DNA from: Alphaproteobacteria bacterium
GTDB taxonomy: Bacteria > Myxococcota_A > UBA796 > GCA-2862545
DNA length: 64,000 bases
NCBI GenBank assembly: GCA_020632885.1
Contig: JACKEQ010000004.1
Span: 186,001 to 250,000, forward strand
Direction of reading: 5' to 3'
Shown: positions 17,550 to 26,266 of the stretch, piece after piece
Position numbering within the stretch: position 1 is the stretch's first letter
Layout of the letters: every line of letters begins with the position of its first letter
Translations under genes and position numbers: made by a program
Notes under the pieces: generated by a model
What the model saw: only the letters and a program-made list of their open reading frames with translations
Told to the model about the DNA's origin: nothing
Database searches by the model: none

Positions 17550-18412
17550 CACTCCCCGATGACGAGCTCGACCTTGGGTGCTTCGCCCTTCGGTCGCTCG
17601 TCGCCGCCGAGCAGCAGATCCAGGACCATGCACAGCCCGGTGAGCCGCGAGTCCACGAGGTTGTAGGCCACACCGCCCTCGGTGACGAGGCGCACCGCGC
17701 TCCCGAGGCCGAGGCCGCGCGCGTAGCTGACGATCTCGGACCAGGCCAGGAAGCAGGGGCCCTCGAGGAACCGCGAGGACAGCCCCGTCTGGTAGATGCC
17801 CATGACCTCGACCTTGTCGAGCCCGATGCGGCAGACGCAGGGGTCGCCGGGAGGTGCGACCGCCGCGAGATCCGCGCTGGCGATGGGCCCGCTGGCGATC
17901 TTCACGGCGTTCCACTTCACGGACTTCATCACCTGGATGATGCGGTCGGTCGTGAACCGCTCGCTTCCCGGCTCCATCTCGCGGAGCACGCGATCCACCG
18001 CGAACCGCGGGAGGCCGAGCGTGTCGGCCAGGGTCTCGAGGAACTGGCGCTCCTCGTCCTGGAGCTCGCCGTCCTTCCAGGCCATCCGCGCCGTGAACCT
18101 CAGGCAGGTCCACCGCATGTCGGAGTCCTGGATCGCCTCCGCCACCTCCTCGAGCAACGGGGGCTCGGACCCCACCTCGCGCACCCAGCGCCTCAGGGCG
18201 TCCGGCGTGCGCCCGGGGAGGATGGATGCCAGGAAGCCGAGCTCGCCGTCGTGGAGCACGCCATCGGAGAAGGCCATGTGCGCCAGGAGGTGCAGGATGG
18301 CGTCGGCCGCGGGGTCACCCGGCGACAAGACGCTCGATACGTGGGTTCCGGAGAGGTCGAGGGTGTCCTGTACGACGGCCAACGCGCGCTCCTCGCATGC
18401 ATCCCGGAGCAT
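17549..18412 (-). CDS. TerB-like domain protein
   Basis: 287 residues. Two TerB-type helical stretches with an acidic loop can be seen: LAHMAFSDGVLHDGELGFLASIL (about 44-66) and TARMAWKDGELQDEERQFLETLADTLGLP (about 107-136). A C-terminal beta-rich half of about 120 residues follows (PCVCRIGLDKVEVMGIYQTG, FLAWSEIVSYA), like a PH-type or small ligand fold. TerB-like domains sit in membrane-linked stress systems; no metal resistance is implied. It is co-transcribed with the giant kinase gene (one-base overlap), so it is a likely partner or substrate of that kinase. Confidence 0.7.
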   Translation of the reverse strand: MLRDACEERALAVVQDTLDLSGTHVSSVLSPGDPAADAILHLLAHMAFSDGVLHDGELGFLASILPGRTPDALRRWVREVGSEPPLLEEVAEAIQDSDMRWTCLRFTARMAWKDGELQDEERQFLETLADTLGLPRFAVDRVLREMEPGSERFTTDRIIQVMKSVKWNAVKIASGPIASADLAAVAPPGDPCVCRIGLDKVEVMGIYQTGLSSRFLEGPCFLAWSEIVSYARGLGLGSAVRLVTEGGVAYNLVDSRLTGLCMVLDLLLGGDERPKGEAPKVELVIGE

Positions 18413-18448
18413 ACATCATCCCGCCGGGCCGCGTGGTACGGTGCCGCC

Positions 18449-18967
18449 ATGTCCGGCGTCCCCGAGCTCCCGACCCGACTGCCCACGCCGGCTTTCGCGG
18501 TGGTCGAGCGCCTCGCGCGACATGGCCTGGTCGTGCGCAGCGTCTGGTTCCCGACGAGCGCCGAGACGGCCGCGTGGGCCGCGTCGGGGTGCCCCGTCTA
18601 CATCAGGCGCCTCGGGCCGCGGCGGGTGGAGGTCGGCCCCCGGCTGGAGGTCCAGTGGGCCAGCGTGTTCAGCCCCGTCCTCCAGCTCGACCTCGGTGGA
18701 GGCGAGGCTCCCGAGCTCCAGGCCCACCGCCGGTTTCCCTGGCTGACGCTGGGTCTGCTCGCGCTCTGGGCGACCATCGTGGCGGGCTGGGGGCTCGCGA
18801 TCCTCGTCGGTGCCGCGCCACCGGCCGGTCCCTTCTGGGGCGTCGTGGCGCTCGGCACGCTCGCGGCACCCGTCGTCGGCTGGTACCAGGGCGGGCGCGC
18901 GCTCGACGCTGGAATCCCCTGGCTCGTCGAGGTACTCCTCGCGCCTGACGAAGAGGAGGACTGGTGA
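18449..18967 (+). CDS. Membrane protein, unknown function
   Basis: 172 residues. A soluble N-terminal region of about 95 residues (FAVVERLARHGLVVRSVWFP, RLGPRRVEVGPRLEVQW) precedes two membrane helices (LTLGLLALWATIVAGWGLAI and FWGVVALGTLAAPVVGWY) and ends with EEEDW. No family recognised. Its last codons overlap the GTG of the phosphotransferase gene by 4 bases, so it is the first gene of a two-gene unit. Divergent from the TerB-like gene 36 bases away. Confidence 0.65.
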   Translation: MSGVPELPTRLPTPAFAVVERLARHGLVVRSVWFPTSAETAAWAASGCPVYIRRLGPRRVEVGPRLEVQWASVFSPVLQLDLGGGEAPELQAHRRFPWLTLGLLALWATIVAGWGLAILVGAAPPAGPFWGVVALGTLAAPVVGWYQGGRALDAGIPWLVEVLLAPDEEEDW

Positions 18968-20001
18968 GCGGAGCGAGCGCCGAGCAGGTCGGGAAGGTGC
19001 TGCGGGACGGGTGGATCCTGCCCCCCGGGGCGGCTCCCGTGGACGTGGATGCCGGTCTCATCAACCACACCGTGGGCGTGGCCCGGAAGGGTCGGCTGCT
19101 CGGGGTCCTCCAGCGCCTCAACACGTCCATCTTCCGCCCCGAGGTCCACCGCGACATCGAGGCCGTCACCGCCCACCTCCAGCGCCGTGGGCTGCCGACC
19201 CCCCGCATCGTGCCCACCCAGCACGGCGGGCTCTGGCACACGGACGACGAGGGCGGCTGCTGGCGGTTGCTCACCCCCATCGGCACGCGGACCCACCACC
19301 GCGCCACCCCGCCCCTCGCCCGCGAGGCTGGAGCGCTCGTGGCCCGCTTCCACGCCGCCACCGCCGACCTGGAGCACGTCTTCGCCTTCACCCGGCCCGG
19401 CGCACACGACACGGAAGCCCACCTCCAGGGCCTGCGCATGGCCCTGATGCTGGGCCGTGGGCACCGGCTGTACCGCGACGTCGCGGACCTGGCGGACGGA
19501 CTCCTGGACGCCTGGGACACCTGGCACGGGCCCACGGACCTGCCGGTGCGGATCATCCATGGCGACCTCAAGATCAGCAACGTCCGCTTCGACGACGACG
19601 ACCGTGCGGTGGCCCTGATCGACCTCGACACCCTCGCGCACGGCACCCTGGACGTGGAGCTCGGCGACGCCCTGCGCTCGTGGTGCAACCCGGCCGGCGA
19701 GAACGTCGCTGACGTCCGCGTGGACCTCGACGTCTTCCGGGCCGCCGTCACCGGCTACCTCGGCGAGGCGAGCCTCACCCCCGAGGAGCGGGAGTCCATC
19801 GTGCCCGGTCTGGAGCGGATCGCGCTCGAGCTCGCCGCCCGCTTCGCCCGGGACGCCATCGAGGAGTCCTACTTCGGCTTCGACCCCGCCTTCGGCGGGC
19901 GCGGCGAGCACAACCTGCTCCGCGCGCGCGGCCAGGCGGCCCTGGCCCGGTCCGTCGCTGCGAACCGCTCGACCCTGGAGGCCGTCGTCAGATCGTCATG
20001 A
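18964..20001 (+). CDS. APH-fold phosphotransferase, sugar 1-kinase (NahK)-like
   Basis: 345 residues, GTG start overlapping the previous stop. The kinase fold shows INHTVGVARKG (N-lobe), LQRLN, the catalytic loop IIHGDLKISNVRF and the metal-binding ALIDLDTLAHG. DAGLINHT together with LNTSIFRPEVHRDI is close to N-acetylhexosamine 1-kinase and related anomeric sugar kinases rather than to antibiotic-modifying enzymes. A role in sugar salvage or cell-wall sugar metabolism is inference. Its end overlaps the end of the opposite DUF493 gene by 14 bases. Confidence 0.8.
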   Translation: MSGASAEQVGKVLRDGWILPPGAAPVDVDAGLINHTVGVARKGRLLGVLQRLNTSIFRPEVHRDIEAVTAHLQRRGLPTPRIVPTQHGGLWHTDDEGGCWRLLTPIGTRTHHRATPPLAREAGALVARFHAATADLEHVFAFTRPGAHDTEAHLQGLRMALMLGRGHRLYRDVADLADGLLDAWDTWHGPTDLPVRIIHGDLKISNVRFDDDDRAVALIDLDTLAHGTLDVELGDALRSWCNPAGENVADVRVDLDVFRAAVTGYLGEASLTPEERESIVPGLERIALELAARFARDAIEESYFGFDPAFGGRGEHNLLRARGQAALARSVAANRSTLEAVVRSS

Positions 20002-20287
20002 CGACGCCGTCGAGGCTCGCGATGACCTCGTAGACGTCGAGCACGACCTCGGGCGACGGCAGGTGGCTGTGGAGCCTGAGCGACACGTACTTCCCGCTGC
20101 GCGACGGGTGCTCCTCGACCCGGCGTACATGCCCGTCCGGCCCGAGCGCCGCGCTCACACCACTCACGACGCCCGCCGACGCCACCGGGAGGACGACCAC
20201 CCGGAAGATGTAGAGCCCCGGGAATTCGTGCTGACTACGGAGGAGTTCGAGGGCCGCCTCACGGTCGGCGGTACGTTGAGCGCTCAT
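19988..20287 (-). CDS. DUF493 (YbeD-like) small protein
   Basis: 99 residues with the DUF493 pattern: ELLRSQHEFPGLYIFRVVVLP, RSGKYVSLRL and EVVLDVYEVIASLDGVVMTI. In E. coli the YbeD member has a ferredoxin-like ACT-type fold and no settled function; it lies beside lipoate genes there, but no such gene is near here. The ATG at 20287 gives the normal length; extending upstream would run through the kinase gene. The start has no Shine-Dalgarno sequence, see the promoter entry beside it. Confidence 0.85.
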   Translation of the reverse strand: MSAQRTADREAALELLRSQHEFPGLYIFRVVVLPVASAGVVSGVSAALGPDGHVRRVEEHPSRSGKYVSLRLHSHLPSPEVVLDVYEVIASLDGVVMTI

Positions 20288-20294
20288 GGCGACT

Positions 20295-20300
20295 ATTATC
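20295..20300. promoter_or_regulatory. Candidate shared -10 element giving leaderless transcripts in both directions
   Basis: TATTAT lies 6 bases before the kinase ATG (20307) on the plus strand. On the minus strand the same bases read GATAAT (20301-20296), 8 bases before the DUF493 ATG (20287). A -10 element at that distance puts transcription start at or next to each start codon, and neither gene has a ribosome binding site. The 19 bases between the two ATGs leave no room for longer leaders. Confidence 0.45.
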
Positions 20301-20306
20301 GCGCAC

Positions 20307-22508
20307 ATGAGCAAGCAGATCACCGGGACCGTGATCGACGGTCGGTACAAAGTCACGGGATACCTGCGTGACGGGCGAATGGGCAACGTCTACGTGGCGA
20401 GGCGTCTGGAAGACCAGGCGATGGTCGCCATGAAGATGCTCGACCCCTCGCTCTTCGAGCAGGAAGAGGCGATCCGTCGCTTCGAGCGCGAGGTGCGCGT
20501 CCAGTCGCGCATCGCCCACCCCAACAGCACGCTCGTCTACGAGGCCGGTCGCACCGAGGAGGGGCTCCCGTGGATCGCGATGGAGTACTTCGACGGCGAC
20601 ACGCTGGCCGAGGTGCTCGAGGATCGCGGGAAGCTCGAGTGGAGCGTGGCCGCGAACGTGGCCGGGCAGATCGCCATGGCGCTCGAGGCCGCGCACGAGA
20701 TCGGCATCGTGCACCGCGACCTGTCCCCCGAGAACATCATGCTCGTGGACCCCGACAACGCCCTCCCGCACGTGAAGGTGCTGGACTTCGGGCTCGCGGG
20801 CACCGTCGACAGCGCGGCCGACGAGGACACCTCGCTCACCGCGGTCGGCATCCGCGTGGGCACGCCCTTCTACATGGCCCCCGAGTACATCGAGGACTTC
20901 GAGTGCGACCACCGGGCGGACCTCTACGCCCTGGGCATCGTGATCTACGAGATGATCACGGGCAAGCCGCCCTTCGAGGGGCGTCCGTACCGCGTGATGG
21001 ACATGCACGTGAACCAGGTGCCCGCGCGCCTCTCCACGAAGGCCCCGGACGTCCCGGCCTGGCTGGACGACCTCACGGCCAGGATGCTCGAGAAGAAGCC
21101 CGCGGACCGTCCGCCCACCGCACGCGCGATCGTCGCGTCCATCGAGAAGGGCACGGGGGCCACCCTCCAGCGCGCCGAGGACATCGCGGCCCAGGAGGCC
21201 CCGAGCGAGCAGGGCGAGCCCGAGCAGACGATGATCGGGATGAGCGTCGCAGACCCCGTCCTGGAGCGGTTCCGCGCCCGTCTCGTGAAGAGCGTGGACC
21301 GCCGCACGGGCGAGCCGCCCTCCCCGCGTGACTGCCTCGTGGTCGAGCGGGTCTCCAAGTACAGCATCTTCGCCGACTACGGCGTGGAGCCCGGCACGCT
21401 GGTCCAGGTGGAGGAGCTGGAGGAGGGTCTGCTCGACCCCACCCTGATCGCCAAGCCGAACGCCGAGCTCACCTACGTCTTCCACACCGGCAGCGAGCGC
21501 ATCCGCCTCGCCACCCGGGCGGCGCTGATGGGCATCAACCTGGCCCGGAGCGTCGAGAACATCCGCACCTACTACAACCCCGCCACCGACGGCGACGAGC
21601 CGCTCTTCGAGCTCTGGCGCCAGGGGGCGTGGGAGGTGCTCGAGCGCGTGGCGCTGCGCTGCATGGGCCAAGGTGCCGGGATCCTCGGCGGCCAGTCGCT
21701 GTTCTCGCGTTTCATGGGGAGCAGCAAGCCCAAGCCCGCCAACCACCCGTCCACGCTGTTCTACGGAGCGGCGCTCGTCGAGTCGGGCCGCGGCGACGAG
21801 GGCTTCCCGTACGTCCTCGAGTTCAAGAAGTCCTACGCGCAGAACTGGCCCGACACGTACCTCGCGATCGCCACGGCCTACGCGGGCCTCCAGCGGCTCC
21901 AGGCCGGCAAGCGCGACCTCGGGATCGAGCTCCTCGAGGACAGCTACAAGCTCGCTCCGCTCAAGAAGGTGAAGCGCGCCCTCGAGAAGACCACGGGCAC
22001 GGCGCCCGACAGCCGGATGCTCTACAAGCGCCGGTTCCCGGAGTACGACCTCCAGACCACCGACGGCCGTGGGGGCGCCAAGCTCTCCACCACCCTCGCG
22101 ACCATGGACGACTCGCAGGTCCTGCTCATCGCGCTCCTCGGCGGATTCCGCGGCAACGAGCTCTACAACGACTTCATGATGCGCTTCCTGAACGTCGGGG
22201 CGCACCTGAACGAGTTCGTCGTCGGGCTGCACGTCTGCACCACGGTGAAGGACCGCACGAGCGACCACCGGGGCGAGTGGTTCACGGGAGAGGACCTCGT
22301 GGCCCAGGCCGGCCTGCCGATGCTCGTGCTGGAGGACTACCGGGCCTTCGTGCAGCGCGAGGCGAAGCCCGTGCGCATCCCCACGATCTACGCCGTGAAC
22401 CGCGACGGCATCGTGCTCCACGAGGGCCTGTGCACGTCGGCGGACCTCTGGAACGCGCTGGGACGCGCCGGGCAGCTCCGCATGCACAAGCTCCAGGCCC
22501 TCGGCTGA
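20307..22508 (+). CDS. Ser/Thr protein kinase with C-terminal thioredoxin-like domain
   Basis: 733 residues. Residues 10-280 are a Hanks-type kinase: DGRMGNVYVARR (loop), Lys in VAMKML, HRDLSPENIML, LDFGLAG and GTPFYMAPEYIE. A middle region of about 300 residues (SKYSIFADYGVEPGTLVQVEEL, helical repeats about 500-570) has no recognised family. Residues about 605-725 look like a thioredoxin fold: VLLIALLGGFRGNELYNDFMMRF, LPMLVLEDY, VRIPTIYAVNRDGIVLHEG. It has a cis-Pro-type IPTIYAV but no CxxC, so it is probably a binding rather than a redox domain. The operon continues into pgi 10 bases on. An ATG at 20286 would add seven residues. Confidence 0.85.
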   Translation: MSKQITGTVIDGRYKVTGYLRDGRMGNVYVARRLEDQAMVAMKMLDPSLFEQEEAIRRFEREVRVQSRIAHPNSTLVYEAGRTEEGLPWIAMEYFDGDTLAEVLEDRGKLEWSVAANVAGQIAMALEAAHEIGIVHRDLSPENIMLVDPDNALPHVKVLDFGLAGTVDSAADEDTSLTAVGIRVGTPFYMAPEYIEDFECDHRADLYALGIVIYEMITGKPPFEGRPYRVMDMHVNQVPARLSTKAPDVPAWLDDLTARMLEKKPADRPPTARAIVASIEKGTGATLQRAEDIAAQEAPSEQGEPEQTMIGMSVADPVLERFRARLVKSVDRRTGEPPSPRDCLVVERVSKYSIFADYGVEPGTLVQVEELEEGLLDPTLIAKPNAELTYVFHTGSERIRLATRAALMGINLARSVENIRTYYNPATDGDEPLFELWRQGAWEVLERVALRCMGQGAGILGGQSLFSRFMGSSKPKPANHPSTLFYGAALVESGRGDEGFPYVLEFKKSYAQNWPDTYLAIATAYAGLQRLQAGKRDLGIELLEDSYKLAPLKKVKRALEKTTGTAPDSRMLYKRRFPEYDLQTTDGRGGAKLSTTLATMDDSQVLLIALLGGFRGNELYNDFMMRFLNVGAHLNEFVVGLHVCTTVKDRTSDHRGEWFTGEDLVAQAGLPMLVLEDYRAFVQREAKPVRIPTIYAVNRDGIVLHEGLCTSADLWNALGRAGQLRMHKLQALG

Positions 22509-22518
22509 CAGGACACCC

Positions 22519-24027
22519 ATGGACACCCTCTTCCTCGCCCACCCCACGGACGACCTCGCCGTGGACCTCACGCGTACGGGCATCGACCCGTCCGCCCTCG
22601 ACGCCCTCCCCTGGGAGGACGTGTTCGCCGCGATGCGCGACCTCGAGGCCGGAAGCGTCGCCAACCCCGACGAGGGCCGGCAGGTCGGGCACTATTGGCT
22701 GCGCGCGCCCGACCACGCGCCCACCGTCGAGCTTGGCGAGGCCATCGGGTCCACCCGCGACGCCGTGATGGCCTTCGCGGAGGGCGTGCGCTCGGGGGCC
22801 ACGCGCACCCCGGACGGCTCGCCGTTCACGGACGTCCTCCACGTCGGCATCGGCGGCTCGGCCCTCGGCCCGCAGCTCCTCGTCGACGCGCTGGGCACGG
22901 GTCCGCTGCGCCTGTCGTTCGTCGACAACATCGACCCCGACGGCATCCAGCGCACCCTCGACGCCCTCGGCGACCGCCTCGACACCACGCTCGTGGTCGG
23001 GGTGAGCAAGTCCGGCGGCACACCCGAGACCGCCCACGGTATCACGCTCGTGCGCAGGGCCCTCGAGAAGCGCGGGCTCCACGCGCCCGGTCACATGGTC
23101 GCGGTCACTGGCGAGGGCAGCCAGCTGGACGTCCAGGCGCGCGAGGAGGCCTGGCTGGCCCGCTTCGCCATGTGGGACTGGGTGGGTGGGCGCACGAGCG
23201 TCACCAGCGCCGTCGGGCTCCTGCCGGGGGCCCTGGCGGGCCTGGACGTGCGCGGGCTCCTCGATGGGGCGGGCGCGATGGACGCCTGGACCCGCGCCGC
23301 CGCCTGGCGCGAGAACCCTGCGGCCATGCTCGCGGGCGCCTGGCACGTGCTCGGCGACGGACGGGGCGACCGGGCGATGGTCGTCCTCCCCTACAACGAC
23401 CGTCTGCTCCTGTTCTCCCGCTACCTCCAGCAGCTCGTCATGGAGTCGCTCGGCAAGGAGCGCGACCTCGCGGGCCGGGTCGTGCACCAGGGCATCGCGG
23501 TGTACGGCAACAAGGGCAGCACCGACCAGCACAGCTTCGTCCAGCAGCTCCGCGACGGGCGGAACGACTTCATGGCCGTGCTCGTCGCGGTGCTCGGCGA
23601 CGGTGCCGGACCGTCCGCCCCCGTGGAGGACGAGGCCAACGCCGGCGACTTCCTGCAGGGCTTCCTGCTCGGCACCCGCAGAGCCCTCTCCGAGAACGAC
23701 CGTCCCACCATCACCATCACGGTGCCCCGGGTCGACGCGGCCGTCCTGGGCGGCCTCATCGCGCTCTTCGAGCGTGCCGTCGGGTTCTACGCCACCCTGG
23801 TCGGCATCAACGCCTACCACCAGCCGGGCGTCGAGGCGGGCAAGAAGGCCGCCCGCCACATCCTCGACCTCCAGGCCCGCGTGCGCGCCGCCCTCACGGA
23901 CGTGCCGCAGCCCATCGAGTCCCTCGCGGAGTCCACCGGCGCGGAGGTCGTCGAGCTCTGGTACGTCCTGAAGCGCCTGCAGCACACGGGCCGCGCGCGG
24001 TCCGAGCGGGACGGCTGGCGGCGCTGA
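22519..24027 (+). CDS. pgi: Glucose-6-phosphate isomerase
   Basis: Interconverts glucose 6-phosphate and fructose 6-phosphate in glycolysis and gluconeogenesis. 502 residues. LHVGIGGSALGPQLLVDAL precedes the sugar-phosphate motif VGVSKSGGTPET (about 155-166). VYGNKGSTDQHSFVQQLRDG (about 331-350) is PGI signature, and the C-terminal His/Lys region reads INAYHQPGVEAGKKAA. Preceded by the kinase gene and overlapping malQ by four bases, it sits in a carbohydrate operon. Confidence 0.95.
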   Translation: MDTLFLAHPTDDLAVDLTRTGIDPSALDALPWEDVFAAMRDLEAGSVANPDEGRQVGHYWLRAPDHAPTVELGEAIGSTRDAVMAFAEGVRSGATRTPDGSPFTDVLHVGIGGSALGPQLLVDALGTGPLRLSFVDNIDPDGIQRTLDALGDRLDTTLVVGVSKSGGTPETAHGITLVRRALEKRGLHAPGHMVAVTGEGSQLDVQAREEAWLARFAMWDWVGGRTSVTSAVGLLPGALAGLDVRGLLDGAGAMDAWTRAAAWRENPAAMLAGAWHVLGDGRGDRAMVVLPYNDRLLLFSRYLQQLVMESLGKERDLAGRVVHQGIAVYGNKGSTDQHSFVQQLRDGRNDFMAVLVAVLGDGAGPSAPVEDEANAGDFLQGFLLGTRRALSENDRPTITITVPRVDAAVLGGLIALFERAVGFYATLVGINAYHQPGVEAGKKAARHILDLQARVRAALTDVPQPIESLAESTGAEVVELWYVLKRLQHTGRARSERDGWRR

Positions 24028-25490
24028 CACGCCGACGCGCCGGGCTCCTCCTGCCGGTCGCCGCCCTCCCCGGCCCCTACGGCGTCGGAGATCTGGGTGC
24101 GGGCGCCCGCGACCTGGTGGGCTGGTTGTCCCGGGCGGGCCAGGGCGTGTGGCAGATCCTCCCGCTCAACGTGGTGGACGGTCACGGGTGCCCGTACGCG
24201 AGCCCCACGGCCTTCGCGCGCGAGCCGCTCTACCTGGCCCTCGACGACCTCGTGGACGAAGGGCTGCTCGCCGCCTCCGAGCTCCCCGAGCGCCGTCCGG
24301 TGGGGCCGGTGGACTGGGTGGGCCTCCAGGAGGAGCGCGCGCCGCTCCTGCACACCATCGGCGAGCGCATCGCCGCCCGCGTGGATCTCGCGCCGTTCGT
24401 CGCACGGCACCCCTGGGTGCTGCCGTGGGCGACGTTCTGCGACCTCCGCGCCACCCATGGTCCCTTCTGGCCGGACTGGCCGGAGGCCGCCCGCGACCTC
24501 CCCCTGCACCCGGACGCCCTGCGCGCGCACCAGGAGGCCCGCTGGACCGCCCTGCTCGCCCACGTGGGCCTCCAGTGGGCCCTCGACCGCCAGTGGGCCC
24601 GCGTGCGCCACCTGGCCCGCGCCTTCGACATCGAGCTGTGGGGCGACCTGCCGTTCTTCGTGGGCGTCGACTCCGCAGACGTCTGGAGCCGGCGGGACCT
24701 GTTCGCGGTGGACCCCGACGGCACGGTGCGCCAGCAGACCGGCGTGCCTCCGGATGCCTTCGCCGCCGACGGCCAGCTCTGGGGGCACCCGCAGCTCGAC
24801 ATGGAGGCCCAGGCGCGCGATGGCTGGACGTGGTGGCGCCAGCGCGTCGAGGTCGCACGCGAGTCGGTGGACGTGCTGCGGATCGACCACTTCCGCGGCC
24901 TGGAGGCCGTCTGGAGCGTGCCGGCGGGCGCCGCGACGGCCAAGGACGGCCGCTGGATCCCCGGTCCGGGTGCAGGCCCCCTGGCGGAGCTCGTAGCCTC
25001 CGGAGCGCGCCTCGTGGCCGAGGACCTCGGCATCATCACCCCCGAGGTCCGGGCCCTGCGCGATGGCGCCGGGCTGCCCGGGATGGCCGTGCTCCAGTTC
25101 GCCTTCGGACCCGGCGGGGAGGACCACTTCCTCCCTCACGCCCACCAGCCGCACCAGGTCGTCTACACGGGCACCCACGACAACGACACCCTGGTGGGCT
25201 GGCTGGACGCGAGCCCCGGGGCCCGCGAGCACCTCCGGGTCTACCTGGGTGAGCCGCGCGACGGCTTCGCCGCCGGGGTGCGCCGCGCCGCGTGGCGCTC
25301 GGTCGCGACGACCGCGATCCTCCCCGTGCAGGACGTGCTCGGGCTCGGCCCGGAGGCTCGCACGAACGTCCCCGGGACCATCGACGGGAACTGGAGCTGG
25401 CGGTGTCCCCCGGATGCCCTGGACGCGGACCTGGCCGGACGGCTGGCGTTCGAGGCGATAGTCTCTGGACGGAAGGGAGCGCACCCGTGA
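24024..25490 (+). CDS. malQ: 4-alpha-glucanotransferase (amylomaltase), apparent CTG start
   Basis: Transfers alpha-1,4-glucan segments in glycogen and maltodextrin metabolism. About 488 residues, the compact DPE1-type length. Conserved: RRAGLLLPVAALPGPYGVGDLG (N-terminus), DLPFFVGVDSADVW, VLRIDHFRG with the nucleophile Asp, VAEDLGIITPEV with the acid Glu, and YTGTHDNDT with the third Asp. The N-terminal motif begins at once after the pgi stop, and no ATG, GTG or TTG exists between. The best start is CTG at 24024 overlapping the pgi TGA, coupled to pgi translation. A GTG near 24114 would remove the first conserved motif. Confidence 0.9.
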   Translation: MTRRRAGLLLPVAALPGPYGVGDLGAGARDLVGWLSRAGQGVWQILPLNVVDGHGCPYASPTAFAREPLYLALDDLVDEGLLAASELPERRPVGPVDWVGLQEERAPLLHTIGERIAARVDLAPFVARHPWVLPWATFCDLRATHGPFWPDWPEAARDLPLHPDALRAHQEARWTALLAHVGLQWALDRQWARVRHLARAFDIELWGDLPFFVGVDSADVWSRRDLFAVDPDGTVRQQTGVPPDAFAADGQLWGHPQLDMEAQARDGWTWWRQRVEVARESVDVLRIDHFRGLEAVWSVPAGAATAKDGRWIPGPGAGPLAELVASGARLVAEDLGIITPEVRALRDGAGLPGMAVLQFAFGPGGEDHFLPHAHQPHQVVYTGTHDNDTLVGWLDASPGAREHLRVYLGEPRDGFAAGVRRAAWRSVATTAILPVQDVLGLGPEARTNVPGTIDGNWSWRCPPDALDADLAGRLAFEAIVSGRKGAHP

Positions 25491-26260
25491 GCGGACCCCC
25501 CGGCGTCAGCGCGCCATCGGACAACACCCGCCTCTTCGTGTTCGCCGGCGTCGCCGTGTTCACGGTGCTCTGCCTGGGCTTCGGCACCAGCTTGTTCTCC
25601 GCGCTGGTCGTGAGCTTCGCGATGTCCGACAAGAAGCCACAGCCGACCGAGAAGATCGACGTGGGCACCCTCGCGCTCACGCCTCCGGGTCACCCGGTGA
25701 AGCTCCCGCCCCTGCCGGCCAACATCTCCGATGGCCCGCCCATCCCCGATCCCCCGATCCATCGCGACCAGTGCGCGGACATCCAGGACGGAGGCCCCCT
25801 CGGCGGTCCCGAGCCCTGCGTCACCTCCGAGATCCACTGCGACGAGATGATCATCGGGCACACGATCGGTGGCGTCGACGAGTACGACACCACGTTCTAC
25901 GAGAAGAAGTTCTGCTGGCCCAAGCTCATCGACCACGACGGCGGTGACGAGCGCGTCTACAAGCTGGTCATGCCGCCCGGCGAGTGGCGTGCGTGGGCCA
26001 CGCTCCACACGCCCTGCGCGGACCTCGACGTGGCCGCCATCCGCTACGACAAGCCTGGCTGCCCGGACTTCAACTCCACGATCCACCAGTGCGAGATGAA
26101 GCCCCAGAGCTCCACGCGCTCCGAGCGCATCGAGATGACGTCGCAGACCCGGCCCGGCCAGAACGCCATCTGGTACATCGTGGTGGAGGGCAAGAACAAC
26201 CACGAGGGGCCGTTCTCGCTGCACGTCCAGTGCGCCCCCGGGCTCTCCGGCGGCTACTGA
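25487..26260 (+). CDS. Membrane-anchored protein with PPC-like extracytoplasmic domain
   Basis: 257 residues. The GTG overlaps the malQ stop by four bases with GGAAGGGAG upstream. One helix (LFVFAGVAVFTVLCLGFGTSLFSALVVSF, about 15-43) anchors the protein. A Pro-rich linker follows, then a domain with six or more Cys and a beta pattern (ERVYKLVMPPGEWRAWATLHT, AIWYIVVEGKNNHEGPFSLHVQC) resembling the bacterial pre-peptidase C-terminal type. Last gene of the kinase-pgi-malQ operon; why a surface protein belongs there is unclear. Confidence 0.7.
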   Translation: MSGPPGVSAPSDNTRLFVFAGVAVFTVLCLGFGTSLFSALVVSFAMSDKKPQPTEKIDVGTLALTPPGHPVKLPPLPANISDGPPIPDPPIHRDQCADIQDGGPLGGPEPCVTSEIHCDEMIIGHTIGGVDEYDTTFYEKKFCWPKLIDHDGGDERVYKLVMPPGEWRAWATLHTPCADLDVAAIRYDKPGCPDFNSTIHQCEMKPQSSTRSERIEMTSQTRPGQNAIWYIVVEGKNNHEGPFSLHVQCAPGLSGGY

Positions 26261-26266
26261 CCCGAC

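Noticed and set aside
14643..17666. Long plus-strand open frame of about 1000 codons
   Set aside because: It is antisense to the giant kinase gene; its translation is His/Arg/Gly-rich without motifs, as expected for GC-rich shadow frames.
17549..18412. Tellurite resistance locus
   Set aside because: Only TerB-like folds occur; no terC, terD, terZ or related genes are near, and this fold is common in unrelated proteins.
18964..20001. Aminoglycoside resistance gene
   Set aside because: The APH fold is present, but the N-lobe INHT and LNTSIFRPEVHRDI pattern fits anomeric sugar kinases, and there is no resistance context.
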